Source of the DNA: Combretum micranthum
Lineage: Eukaryota; Streptophyta; Magnoliopsida; Myrtales; Combretaceae
NCBI GenBank assembly: GCA_024138025.1
Contig: JAMXBD010002466.1
Coordinates: forward strand, 124,001-188,000
Length of the DNA: 64,000 bases
Direction: 5' to 3'
Below the pieces are notes generated by a model. It was not told the origin of the DNA. It did not search any database and worked only from the letters and a program-made list of their open reading frames with translations. Positions 48,914-60,015 of this stretch are shown here, in pieces (the stretch's first letter is position 1; the number at the start of each line of letters is the position of its first letter). The position numbers were made by a program, and so were the translations under genes.

Positions 48914-49139
48914 GATAATGATATAAATAGTATCTGAATTTTAGTAAAATATATAATTATATACCTGAATTTTAAAATTGATTAAAATGATATCAAAAAA
49001 TTTTTAAATTGATCAAATTAGTACCTATATAGATATTGTTAGTATGCATGATAAGTTCTTTCACATGCTAAATTAATTAATTTTAAAATTCAGGTATTTA
49101 ATTACATATTTTATCAAAATTCATATATCATTTGTTATA
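48914..49139. mobile_element. MITE-like foldback
   Basis: Arms of about 70 bp are inverted copies. The left arm (48914-48985) contains 'gaattttagtaaaatatata' and 'atacctgaattttaaaatt'. The right arm (49075-49139), reversed, reads 'GAATTTTGATAAAATATG' and 'ATACCTGAATTTTAAAATT'. The spacer is about 90 bp. I could not fix a target duplication. Confidence 0.6.
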
Positions 49140-51355
49140 ATAGGCCTAATAAATGTTTTAACCAACCATCTTTTTTATTTTATAGTTCTAGTCAACATTT
49201 TCAACCTGTTCAAGGGTTTGGCCTTATCATGCTAGAGGATTAAAGGTTAATACGTCCAATCAGATTGAATTAAGGATTAAATCACAATCGAATTGGTCCA
49301 ATCTAAAAGAGGGATCAAATTCAACTGGGTTTAACTGGACGGATCATCCAAATTCACAAAATTGCTCTAATTTTATTTCTCTCATGGAAAGAAAGAAAAA
49401 TGTGATATATTAAGCTAGAATAATCTTGTCCACTCTTTCTTGAATGAAATAAATTAAGATTTCAAGGTGAATATAATTTTGACAAATTATCGAAGTTAAA
49501 TCCTATGCCCGCTACTAAATTTCCAAAATAGGTGATCGAGGTGTTAGTTATAAAATTAGGAAACAGTGTGTGTGTGTGTGTTTTTTATTATTATTAGCAA
49601 ACCATAGCTGGAGAAAACAATGGTTTCTAGAAAATTTTCATTATATCTTGTGATGCTTGAAAATCAATACATATTTTATTATGAAAATCCATTCATCACC
49701 TATAATTGGACCAAAATATTTGATAAAACATTAAACCTCCGATTAATTTTTTGCAAAAAAAAATCGGAAGAAAATATTTAATTTTCTAAAAAGAAAATTC
49801 TTTCTAGTCTTTTTATTTTTTCTCTTTTCAATTTCAATCAGATTTCAAATCCGCTGAGGGTGTTAAAAGAATGTGAGTTTTCAGATAATAATTGAATCTT
49901 AAAAATGAAAAATATTATAAAATGACAAGAAAGTAGATGCCAAAAAAGATTTCTATGCTGTAAAACTAGAATCATTTCAATGAAAAATGTCCCATCATTA
50001 GAAAAAGCGAACCCCCAAAGAACCAAGGTCCGTCAAATATTTATTCAACCATTTTCTGGTATTCTGTCTTGTCCTATCCTGGCATCACTTTCTGTACATT
50101 GATTATTACAGGCTGCTTCTGGAAATATTTGATTGGTCAAGAACCGTCCATAAATTGTACAATATATATACACAATATATAAATAATATGTGATCGGACA
50201 CTAGATATAAAGGTTAAGGTTGGCTATTTTTATGCATCCTCAAAAGATAGAAAATAGTTGTTTTATGCATCCTCAAAAGCATGGATTAGAATACCGTGAG
50301 GTCGGAAAGTTTAATTCTTTACAGAGTATGGCTTGCATTTTTTTTCCTTTTCTGTTTGATGATTATAATGGGAGAGGAAATTCAAAGTGTGTACGTCTTA
50401 TTTAAAAGATCAGGGGCAATATTATTGGATTATAAAATTATTGGTAAAATATGCCTCTTATTACAAGTTTATATTTTAATCTTGTTTATAGAACTTTCTC
50501 ATTTTATTTTAATTAAATGTTAAGTTAATTTATAAGGTCTTGAGGAGTTTTTGATTTGATATATGCCATTTCTAGGTTAATTTCTTTCACCTTTTTAATT
50601 AGCTGTCTTGAAAAGTAGTACCTATCCATTTATTTGTGACTTTATTCCTAATCAATGATATAATGAAAATAACGATCCGTTTATATAATGAATACTTTAA
50701 GCCGGTCTCCAATGATAAGGAAAACAACAAAAACCTAACTTTTGTTTTTAGCATTTCTATAATCAACCCGTCCTTTATTTATTTTTAACAAAATCATTAA
50801 CTGTATACTTCCTCTGTAAACAATTGGCAAAACGTTCTATTCAAAGCTCACTCTTGAAGTGTATTCTTGGATAGTATTAAGAGTGATGCAGTAAAAGAAA
50901 AAACATTGAGAAGTTGATACGTGTATAAAGGGTCATAATATTATCGTGGGATATTAATTATTATTACTCACTTACTTTTTTTTTTTGGCCAAACAGTAGT
51001 CATTACTCATCACTCTAAATGACATATAATACTCCATATTAAGTGTTTAAGATATTAAAAAAAACCGCAGATATTGGGATAATGTATTAACGACAATAGT
51101 TAATCTACCTATATATCGAAATTATACTAAGATATTAATTTGCGAATTTTGTAAATAGTGCAATATAACATTTTAGTATAAAGGAAATGAAAAGAAAAGT
51201 ATTCACAGACAGTTTTGCTTATAAAATTAACAGTAAATACAATTAATTGCATTGTGAGAAGTCATTACCATTGAAGAATATTATATACGAATTGTAGAGG
51301 GTTCATTAAATAGTTTACCCATCTTTATGATAATAATAGGGTTTTAGGGTTTAAT
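49140..51355. other. Intergenic, no gene
   Basis: No recognisable coding sequence. A 19-bp direct repeat TTTTATGCATCCTCAAAAG occurs at about 50228-50247 and 50261-50279. A short (GT)n run lies at 49567-49580. Confidence 0.5.
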
Positions 51356-51359
51356 ACTA

Positions 51360-52180
51360 GTCAAGAATGCCTTTTTGAAATTTGAGGTCCTATTGATATT
51401 CAAATGAATGACGTAGAATTAAACATCTTATGTATATTCAAATCAATGACCTAGAACTGAATATCTTGTTGAGATTCAATAGGTGAATATCAATGATATT
51501 CAAATCAATAAGACATTCAATAGTAGAAGGTCGATGATATTCAATTCTACGAGATTGATATTCAATAGAAGAATATAATGACGTAGAAAATTATCCAATT
51601 GAATGTATATTCTATGTGATTCATATTCTCTTAATGAACATCAATGAGGTAAAATTTGAATATCATTGACATTCAATAGAGAATATCAATAACCTAGAAT
51701 TGAATATCCTTTTAGTGATGTTCAAATCAATAAGATATTCAACTCTATATCATTGCTTTGAATATCACTGATATTCAATTCTTATTAATATCGATAAGAC
51801 ATTCAATTTTATGTCATCTTATTGATATTAATTAGAACTGAATATCAATTCTATGTCACTGATATTGTCTATTCAAATTAAATTGATCTTTAATTCTATG
51901 TCACTGAATTGAATAAACAATTCTTCAATTCTTTGCCATTGTTGTTCTTCTATGTAATAGAAGAATACCAATTACAAAGAATTGACTATCTTATTCAATT
52001 TTCTTATTCATATATAATTCTTCATCGTCATTGATATTCCCCTATTCAATTTTTTCATATATTGTTTTTCAATTCTATGATTATTGTCCCATTCCAATTG
52101 AATTGATATTCAATTCTACATTATTGATACTCTCTTATTGAATTTTCTTGTGATATTCTCCTATTCAAATTGATATAATG
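51360..52180. repeat. Patch of imperfect ATTGATATTCAAT-type repeats in both orientations
   Basis: The words 'gatattcaattct', 'gaatatcaatgac', 'tagaattgaatatc' and 'tatgtcactgatatt' recur dozens of times over ~800 bp, in direct and inverted orientation and at irregular spacing (about 20-40 bp). The patch has no coding frame and is not a simple microsatellite. It may be a decayed minisatellite or a foldback array. Confidence 0.7.
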
Positions 52181-52699
52181 ATTTGTTTTTATATCTTTTA
52201 CCATCTTTTGAGTGATACAAAAATAAATATATCACCTAGTAATGTATGCTGAAGGCTATATAAAAATCTAAACCCTAAACCCTAATTATATCTACAAAAA
52301 AAGATATCATTCGCATGGAAGAGAAGTGATGTTATTTTACAAATAATAACTATTAGTGTTTAATAATAATGTCAATTTATAGTAATACATACATACACTC
52401 AATTATTATCTTCAACATCGATTTAAACGCCAACTCTGAGTGTTTCTCAATTATGTCTTTATCATACAAATTATTTATCACATTAATATTAAATGAATAA
52501 TTTATTGCTTAATTTTCTTATGTAATTTCTATAATAAGGAAAACATGGTACAACACAAAGGCAAAAGGACAAAAGGTGAAACGAACACGAAAAATGCGAA
52601 AGGAAACAAGATAAAGAAAAAAATAGACACGAAAAATACGGAAGGAAACAGGAGAATCAGACACTAAAAAGGCAGAAGAAAAATCACGGGATGACTGTT

Positions 52700-52905
52700 C
52701 GGCATTGTAGCATAGGTCACTGTAGCAACTTTGGGGGGAGGGGGGGATGGTACTGTAGCACTTTCTTTACTATAGCAGTAGGCTACTGTTTAACTGTAAC
52801 AATAGGTTACTGTAGCTCATTTTTTACTGTTCATTGCAACACTTTTTACTGTTTTAGTTCTGCAAAAATTTTCTATAAAAGGCGAGCAAGGTTCAGGCAG
52901 TGAGG
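52700..52905 (+). promoter_or_regulatory. Pararetrovirus promoter with ACTGTAGCA motif array
   Basis: A TATA box TATAAAA lies at 52874-52880, so transcription should start about 30 bp downstream. Upstream, the word ACTGTAGCA or a one-base variant recurs about six times (near 52705, 52719, 52751, 52769, 52793 and 52809), with further bare TACTGT words to 52852. A G-run (52732-52749) sits inside the array. Such arrays of a short element before the TATA box suggest an enhancer, which is inference. Confidence 0.6.
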
Positions 52906-53007
52906 AGGCGGAAAAAATATTAGAGAATATCTGAGTGTTTTGTGAGTGAAATTTCTAAGTGTTTTAGTCCTGTAAGTGTATCATTATAACATACCTCTAC
53001 CGTTTTC

Positions 53008-53013
53008 AATAAA
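53008..53013 (+). terminator. Poly(A) signal in the pararetrovirus leader
   Basis: AATAAA lies about 130 bp after the TATA box. In caulimovirids the genomic RNA is terminally redundant, and the poly(A) signal sits just downstream of the start site and is used on the second pass. The spacing fits that design. Confidence 0.55.
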
Positions 53014-53382
53014 GCTTTTGTAAGCATCCCTTAACCATGTCCGACTAATTTTCTTTTTATTGTATAAAGGTAACTATGCTCTAAAACCTTATTAGGCTTT
53101 TTTATCATGCGATAAGGTTTTATAGTATAGGTAAACAGATTAAGGCATAGTACTTGGGTAGTAAAGCTCTGGTTTTTTTACAGATTATACCAAAAGGGTC
53201 GACCTAAGAACCCTTTGATGAGGCTGTTTGAAGTAAAGTTTGTCGTGTTTAGCCTTGTAGATTGTGGTGTGGGCATGATATGCATTATCTAAAAAAAACA
53301 TTGCTCCACTGATCAACTATCCTTATTTTTATTGTTATCCCCTACCATGAAGTCTTTTCTCGTGGTACAAAGATCCTCATTT

Positions 53383-53396
53383 TGGTATTAGAACCA
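53383..53396 (+). other. Pararetrovirus primer-binding site
   Basis: TGGTATTAGAACCA matches the complement of the plant initiator tRNA-Met 3' end (TGGTATCAGAGCCA) with two transitions. All Caulimoviridae prime minus-strand DNA synthesis with this tRNA. Its place downstream of TATA box and poly(A) signal and upstream of the ORFs is as expected. Confidence 0.7.
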
Positions 53397-53799
53397 TTGT
53401 TATCTCTATATCTTAAAACTTGTTTACCAATTTCACTTTAATATCCAGCTTTAATGTTATATGATTTTCAGTTTTGTTACTACTTAATATGATCACTGTC
53501 TAGCTTTGTTATTATATTCTGTTCTTATATTATTGTTTAATATTCTATTAAAATTTAAATCTCTGTCTTATTTAATATATGTTGTTTATTTTCCTTACTA
53601 TTTTTATTTAGCTTTATTTATTTATATTTAGTAGTTTAATTTCTATTTTACATACTATTTAATTTTAATGATTATCCAGCTTATATTTTATGACTCTTTT
53701 GCATATATATACTTTATAGAAGAAACATATTCTCTAGAAGAAATATTAAATAATATGTTTGATTATGAATGGTTTATATGAATGTTATTTATAAAGGAA

Positions 53800-54720
53800 T
53801 ACCTAAAGGAACAAGGAAAGGAAATTAAAAGGCTAAGGGATATTATAAGGAGAACAAAAGGGTAAAAGAACAGCTTGACAGTCTTTTGGAATTACACTTT
53901 GAGAACCCAACTCAAAGGAACAGGAATTTTATAAGCACCCTATAAAGAACAAGGATATACAATAATTTACATTGTAATTATAATTTTATTAAAGAAATAA
54001 GATGCAAAATAAAGGTTTGTGAAGATATAAAATAAGGTTCATAAGATGATATGGTTTTAAATTTTTCTATTATTTGGTATCTTTTTATAATAACTGTAGT
54101 TTCTGATATAGTAGACATAATATGTGATATAATAGATTTGTTAATATATTCTAGAGAACATTTGATGTTTGAAGATTCTGACACATAGATATATAGAGTA
54201 TATTAAAAGATATAAGGACACAATAAAAAAGTATAAGAATCTTGTGAAAGATATAGAAAAGGATTTAGAAAGGGTTAATGGGTAAAAGAAAGAATTAGAA
54301 TAAAGGTTAGAAGGAAGTATAAAGAAACCAACTACGTATTCACAATATAGGTTTATTTTATATATAATTTACATAAGAGAAAATAAAATAATAAGATATA
54401 ATGAACTTATAAGGTATTATGAAGGGATGATAAATAGCATGATGGTGTGATGCATAATTTGTTGAATATATAAAGGATAGAAACCTAAGAATAAAAGGTT
54501 AAAGGACCACATAAAGGCAGAACAAGGAAGATTAGAATTTTGGAAAAATGATATAAAAGGAATTGAAAAGGCATTGGAAAAGGGAAAATATCAGACGGAA
54601 TCTGAAGAAAAAGAACTTTTAAAGCATCATAAAACAACTCTTTAGATCATAGACCGAATTGAAAAGGATATAGAAAGGATAACTCAAAGGATAAATTATT
54701 ATGAAAGTTTGGTCATAAGC
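53800..54720 (+). pseudogene. Pararetrovirus leader/ORF1 region, coiled-coil remnants
   Basis: Short Lys/Glu/Leu-rich pieces in shifting frames (e.g. KEQLDSLLELHFENPT near 53865-53915 and KDIEKDLERVNG near 54250-54285) have the heptad character of coiled coils but are broken by many stops. They precede the better preserved ORF at 54729. I do not recognise a specific protein. Confidence 0.4.
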
Positions 54721-54728
54721 ATGATAGG

Positions 54729-55100
54729 ATGAGTGCAAGTTTTGACAGGATTATAGGAAGTAGTAGTTATGATAAAAAGCTTTATGATTTCTTGCAAGTA
54801 ATAGATAATTTAGAAGTTTTAAGCATAGAAAAAGTAGAGAGTTATATTAGACAATTAGGCTTAGAAATAGAGGTTAATCTCTCAGACTTAAATGAAAAAG
54901 TTAAGGAAATAAGAGAAGAGTTCATACACATCCACCAATTTTTAGCAAAGAATAAGCTATATATATATCTAAAGGAAGGTTTTGAAAAGTACCTTACAGA
55001 TTTAAAGGACAAGGAAGGCATAAATGGATTAGAAAAACAGTTAAGTCATATTAGGTTGGTAGACCCTTGCATATTACCTAGTACAAAACTTCATGAGTAG
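54729..55100 (+). CDS. Pararetrovirus small ORF, predicted coiled coil
   Basis: An uninterrupted 123-codon frame starting MSASFDRIIGSSSYDKKLYD and ending before a stop at 55098-55100. It is rich in Leu, Lys and Glu with heptad-like spacing in the middle (LEIEVNLSDLNEKVKEIREE). No cysteine cluster, signal peptide or membrane segment is apparent. Its place between primer site and movement protein is where badnavirus-like genomes keep small ORFs of structural or unknown function. Homology to a named protein cannot be claimed. Confidence 0.5.
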   Translation: MSASFDRIIGSSSYDKKLYDFLQVIDNLEVLSIEKVESYIRQLGLEIEVNLSDLNEKVKEIREEFIHIHQFLAKNKLYIYLKEGFEKYLTDLKDKEGINGLEKQLSHIRLVDPCILPSTKLHE

Positions 55101-55299
55101 GAATTTTGATTGGTTAAATTTAGAAATCAAGGAGCATAATAGGATACAATAGGAAATAGTAGTTTTTCTCTTATTGTTATTTTAAGCATTCACCGCATTT
55201 GTTGCATTTAGATCACGTGCAGTTAAATAGCATAGTAGACTTAATTATATCTTTTAGTACAACTATTCACAAGGATTTAGATAATCTGTACAAAGCTCA

Positions 55300-55884
55300 C
55301 AACTTTTTAGGAGAATGGATAAAAAGAAAGGATAAATAGGTAAAGGAGATAATAGATAAGGTTGACCACATAAAGAAAACAAAGGTTGACATAGAAAGAA
55401 AATTAAAGGTGTTAGAACATATAAAAGCTATAAGACAAGCACAAAAGGAAGAAGTGAAGAGAAATCGAGATTTAGTAATAAAGGAGTTAAGGAAAGAAGC
55501 AACAAGGTTAGCTGATTTAGGAAAAGGAATAGAAAGAATGGTACAAGAAAAAAAAGACATTCTTAGGATGACCAGTCATGATGGCTTAGATGCAAATGAA
55601 GACTACATATTTGCTTTAGAAGATACAAAGGAGTTTGCATTACCACCTAAGGACTTTGTGGAAATATAAAACTAATAAATGATGTCATAAGGGCCACAAT
55701 TAGGCAAAACAATACAATTGTAGCATTACTGGTTAGACTTCATCAAAAGGTCAACAATTTAAGTCGTAGCTTAGAAGAAGGCTTGGAAAGAAAGGGTATA
55801 GGAGAAAATAGTTATAATCATCAAAAGGAATTAGAAGAGATAATAGGAAGGTTAGAAATGTTACCAGTTGAAAGGAAAGAATGA
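55300..55884 (+). pseudogene. Pararetrovirus second coiled-coil ORF (virion-associated-like?), broken
   Basis: A Lys/Glu/Arg-rich frame from about 55310 (MDKKKG) includes the open piece at 55409-55669 (AIRQAQKEEVKRNRDLVIKE) ending DFVEI-stop. After a one-codon break it continues with IRATIRQNNTIVALLVRLHQ and a further helical segment to a stop near 55884. Short coiled-coil proteins of this kind just before the movement protein are known as virion-associated proteins in related viruses. The assignment here is by position and composition only. Confidence 0.45.
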
Positions 55885-55940
55885 AACAAACCAAAGGCTT
55901 ATTTTATGAAAGGAGAGTGGAAGTCTCTTTCAAAGTAAAC

Positions 55941-56740
55941 ATGTTTCGAGAATCACAAGAACCACAGGTAACTAGGGTATTAGAAGAAGAAAGTGAATAA
56001 AGGTACAACAGGCAAGACAATACAAGATTTTTAGATAGACTTAGACCATTCACAGGAGAATCTCATGTTTCACAATCCCCTAAACCTAGTACAAGTTCTA
56101 TAGAAAACACCTCTAGAGTAGGAATTTTGAATAGAATAAACATCGGAAGAAGAAGATAAAGAGATCATATGATACATTTGGAGGAAGCAGTAGACATAGA
56201 TAAGGATGTTGAAATCTATTTGAACCATGCCATTACTTTATTAAATCCTAGGAGATTGTACCAAATGGGAATCTTAAGTTGGAAAACAGGGTTGTTCAGG
56301 TCAAATAGAGAAGAAAGAATATCAGTCATAATAGGGCCATTAAACGTAAGGTTAGTCACAAATGAATCTTTAAGGCAGCTGAAAAAGTCAGGCAAAAATC
56401 TAGTCGATCTTAGGCTAATTGTTATAGGAGTTAGAGAATTAATAAGAGAAAAGGTAGGAGGAAAGGTCCTAATAATGTTAATGGACAAATCATGGAAAGG
56501 TGATATAAGAAATGCCATATTTGCAACCATAGAAATAGATATAAACAGTGGAAAGGGACATTCTATTGTGCACCTAATTTCATGGTTTCAATAAATAATC
56601 TCAGCAATATTAAAATAGGGCTTCAAAGTAAGGATATGAAGATCACATAGGTGAGAACTTACTTATAGATATTGGCTTTATTTATAAAACAACAAATAAT
56701 AGTGAAATATCTTATAAACTCGACATAAAAGGAATCATAG
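55941..56740 (+). pseudogene. Pararetrovirus movement protein (30K superfamily), start of the polyprotein, broken
   Basis: From the ATG at 55941 (MFRESQEPQVTRVLEEE) the frame passes two stops into the best preserved piece (56169-56594). This has NPRRLYQMGILSWKTG near its start and the characteristic core LIVIGVRELIREKVGGKVLI, followed by MLMDKSW and NAIFATIEIDINSGKGHSIV. The core matches the badnavirus-type movement protein pattern. Family proteins modify plasmodesmata so virus can pass between cells. Further decayed pieces run to about 56740 and beyond (KGIIDAMVTKGIKMIEP). Several stops make this copy defective. Confidence 0.8.
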
Positions 56741-57379
56741 ATGCAATGGTAACAAAAGGAATAAAGATGATAGAACCCATGGAAATAGATACTTTTGCTT
56801 TAGAAGGAGAATAATGGAATGTAAACAGGAACATGGCAAGCGAGACACAGAGAGTTTCTATAGGGAGTTTGATGTATCCAAACCCAGATGGCACATACTC
56901 ATTAAGATTTAGATCTTATGATGACAAACCATGATCCACAAAAGATGAGGATAATGAGTCAGAAAATTTTACTCAAACCCTGAAGAGAGAGGAACATTAG
57001 GAATGATGAATGTGTTAGAGCAAATAGACATTTCAAGTTGGAAAGGAGATAGGATGTCAACTTCTAGTTGTGTTGATGACACAATTAGGAAGATAAAGGA
57101 ATTGTAGAGGTAGCTTAATGCTAGATACAATTCCCATGCATAGGAAATAAAGGCTAATCAATGGAGTCTTAAAAAGGAAGATGAGGATACAAATGATGAA
57201 GAACTATTAAGGCCAATTCAGTATTGGAAAGATGGTTTTTTGATAAAACATGGAGAAGACCCCATTCCTTATGAAATATGGTTGGAAGAAAAAGGACTTT
57301 TAGGAGAAATGTAAGAAGTAAGGTTTAAAAAGAAAACAGAAGAAGGAGATGTTTACTGCTTTGGAAATGAAAACAAAGA

Positions 57380-58442
57380 AAGAGAAATTTTGCTAGATTT
57401 GGCAGATGAAGTAATGAAAATAGAGCAAGATTTTGAGACAGAAACAAGATCACAAGGAGATATTGAGACCTTAACACATGTGTCTGAGAATGCTATGATG
57501 GATAACAATGAAGATACAGGGTCAAATACAATTCCCTGTGTAGTAACACATAGAGGACAAGACATGTGGGAAGGAATCCCAAGCAGAATACCTTATACTC
57601 ACTATGTTGAAAGAGAAACAGGAGAAAAGATGTATAAAGGAAAAAGGATGCCATTTGAAACTTTGGATAAAAGGAATTTGATAGATGATGGAAGAATCCT
57701 CAATATAAGTACAAATGATCTGCAAAGTTGGGGACCCTTAGTAGATAATTGGATACAAATAATTGTCAGAGTATGAAGAGATAGTCCTTTAACAGAAGAC
57801 ACAGATCAGATGTACATATATTTAGAATCCTTTTTAGGAGAGACAGCAAGAGCAACATGGGAATCTTATAAGAAAAATTTTCCATAACATGTAGCCACAG
57901 AAAGATAAGGGTAGTATTAACTAGGGAAGCACCATAGATTGGTGGATATGACTAACAAAGGGATGCTATAAGAAATTTAGAACAATTGCAAATAAAGGAT
58001 TGGTATTTTGTTAAAAGGTATATACAGGAGTTTTTCTAGGAGAAGAGTTAAATAACTTAGAAACTAGGATAAAGTTTCTTGTAGATAAGTTAATAAAGAA
58101 ATGTATAACTTTATAAATAAATAAGCAATTGAAAGGAGGGAATTATAATTTCTATCAAACTATTTATACACCATAGGTATATGGAGCAAAGGAAAGAAAC
58201 AAAAGGAGGCCGAAACCAAAGTACAGGCCTAAAAAGAAATATTTTGCAAAGAAAAGTAGGGCAAAAAAGCCATGGTTGAAACAAGACAGGCACATAAGGA
58301 AATACAATAAAAAGAGGGTTTACAAGAATAGATTAAAGTGTTATACTTGTAATGAGGAAGGACACATGGCAAAGGCATGTCCCAAAAGACATAATAGTAA
58401 CACTACGGCTAATATTTTAGTCGAATTCATGAATGAAGAATA
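57380..58442 (+). pseudogene. Pararetrovirus coat protein with zinc knuckle, broken
   Basis: An acidic stretch (57390-57500) leads into MPFETLDKRNLIDDGRILNI and LQSWGPLVDNWIQIIVRV before a stop at 57774-57776. In a continuing frame, DQMYIYLESFLGETARATWE matches the 'Y.E..LGE.A...WE' signature of badnavirus-like coat proteins. A basic region (58190-58320, many Lys/Arg) precedes the zinc knuckle CYTCNEEGHMAKAC (58339-58380, C-X2-C-X4-H-X4-C) and an acidic end before the stop at 58441-58443. At least four stops or frameshifts disrupt it. Confidence 0.8.
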
Positions 58443-58458
58443 AAAGAAAGGCATATTA

Positions 58459-58770
58459 CAAAATTTGTTGGTATATATGTTAGGACAAGGTTATTCTTTA
58501 AGACACAAACAATAGAACTAGATGCATTAATAGATACTGGTAGTACTGAAAACATGATAGATGAAAGGATAGCACCTGTAGATGAAGTAGAACAAATGGA
58601 TATATGTAGAATTAGTTCAGATACTCATGGAAATAAAACAAAGGAATGTAGGTGCATAAAGAAACATAAAGTAAGTTTTTTCACAAGAGAAGAATGGATT
58701 GTACCTATGCATAGTGGAATGATCAATTAAGGAATTTTGGTAGTTCAAAAATTAGATGTATAATAGAATT
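58459..58770 (+). pseudogene. Pararetrovirus aspartic protease, truncated
   Basis: Directly after the coat protein a frame reads FVGIYVRTRLFFKTQ and then ALIDTGSTENMID with an intact DTG catalytic triad (58533-58541). A Cys/Lys-rich segment and stops near 58730-58762 follow. This is the pepsin-like protease that separates the polyprotein in this virus family. No reverse transcriptase motif follows in any frame. Confidence 0.75.
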
Positions 58771-60015
58771 AGACTGGCATTTCAAAACCCTACGCCGTTA
58801 GGGTTCAAGCAACGTAGGTTATCCACAATATTCAAATCCTTAACGTCGAATCCAAAGCCACCAGTGTTCAAGTGATGTAGAGAGTACACCATCTCTACGC
58901 CATCGGCGTAAAAAGTGTAACTGCCGGCGTATGTTTTGTAACTGCAAAAAAATTAGATGAAACGTCTAAATTTTTCTATTTATTCTGAGGTCTCCTTCAC
59001 TTTGATATATACAAAAAATATATAGAAAAAAGATAAAAAAAAAAAATTAGATTACCTTTCATTCCTTTGTTAAAGAGAGAAAGAGATCAATTTTCAGCTT
59101 TGTAAAGATCTTGCAATTGAAGACCTTATCCATTGAATTGGTGATATTTGATTTTATTCTTATGAAATTCAATTGTTTGATTTTGTTTTTCAATATGAAT
59201 TCAATTGCATTTTCATATTTGATTTGTGAATTATTATTCATGAGTAGCTAAATTTTCATTGTAAGAAGTGATGAAACCCTAATCTTGCTAAAATGATTTT
59301 TGAATTTATGTTATAGGATTGTTAGAATTATGGAATATTTGTATTGAATCCTGATTATCTATCTTGTTTCTGTATGAAATTGGATAGATAAGAATTTTGG
59401 TAATTCGGAAGAAGAATTAGGGTTTATATGAATTCATGAATTAAGATTGAACAACAATTGCGGAAGTGGTGGAGTTTAATCTGATTTAGAAATTGTCCCA
59501 TGTAATTCATGCGATGTTTTATGTTAATTTCTCACAAAGGAATTAGGAGAAGTTAATTTAGGGCATTAGACAATTGTAGAATCGGGAGGTTTATAATTGT
59601 GAATTTGATTCCATTGATAATTTATTTAGCAGAAGATATTAAATTATTTTGTGGTTTACTAAAACTTGATAGATTTAAGTCTTGACAATTTCATACAAAT
59701 ATCCACTATTCTAACTATATTCATATAATATGATTTCAGTATAATTAGCAAAGGTCAGGGAGGATTCTGCTCCTTCCCATATTTATCTGATATATCTCTC
59801 TAACAATCTCATTGCATTCATCAATAGCTGTTAAGTTAGATCAGAATTAGATGATTAGTTTAGATTGATACAATTCGATTGCCTAAATATTAGTTAATAC
59901 CGGTCTAGTAGGTAAATTGATCCTTGTGGGAACAATATTCCACTCACTTTTGTATTACTTGATCAGACCCAGTATACTTGCTAGTAGTATCCATGCTCAT
60001 ATCTTCTATACACAT
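58771..60015 (+). repeat. Probable gypsy (Athila/Tat-type) LTR remnant
   Basis: The end of this stretch carries 'gatccttgtgggaacaatattccactcactt' followed by 'gtattacttgatcagaccc' and 'gtatacttgct' (about 59920-59980). This is the arrangement seen near the 3' end of many Athila/Tat LTRs; compare 'cctttgggattgactt...acgcttgccc' on the minus strand of the Athila-like element here. The left part (58780-58950) has several 'acgcc' words and is of unknown origin. No borders or coding region found. Confidence 0.35.

Larger units (their letters stand above)
52540..58770 (+). mobile_element. Endogenous pararetrovirus (Caulimoviridae), partial and defective
   Basis: An integrated plant DNA virus copy. 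In order: purine-rich upstream DNA, promoter with TATA box, poly(A) signal inside the leader, initiator tRNA-Met primer site, coiled-coil ORFs, movement protein, coat protein with zinc knuckle, and aspartic protease. The MP-CP-protease order is that of badnavirus-like polyproteins. Reverse transcriptase and RNase H, expected next, are absent: sequence with viral character stops near 58770. Many stops and frameshifts are spread over all ORFs, so this copy cannot express complete proteins. The left border is uncertain. The genus cannot be fixed without reverse transcriptase. Confidence 0.85.
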
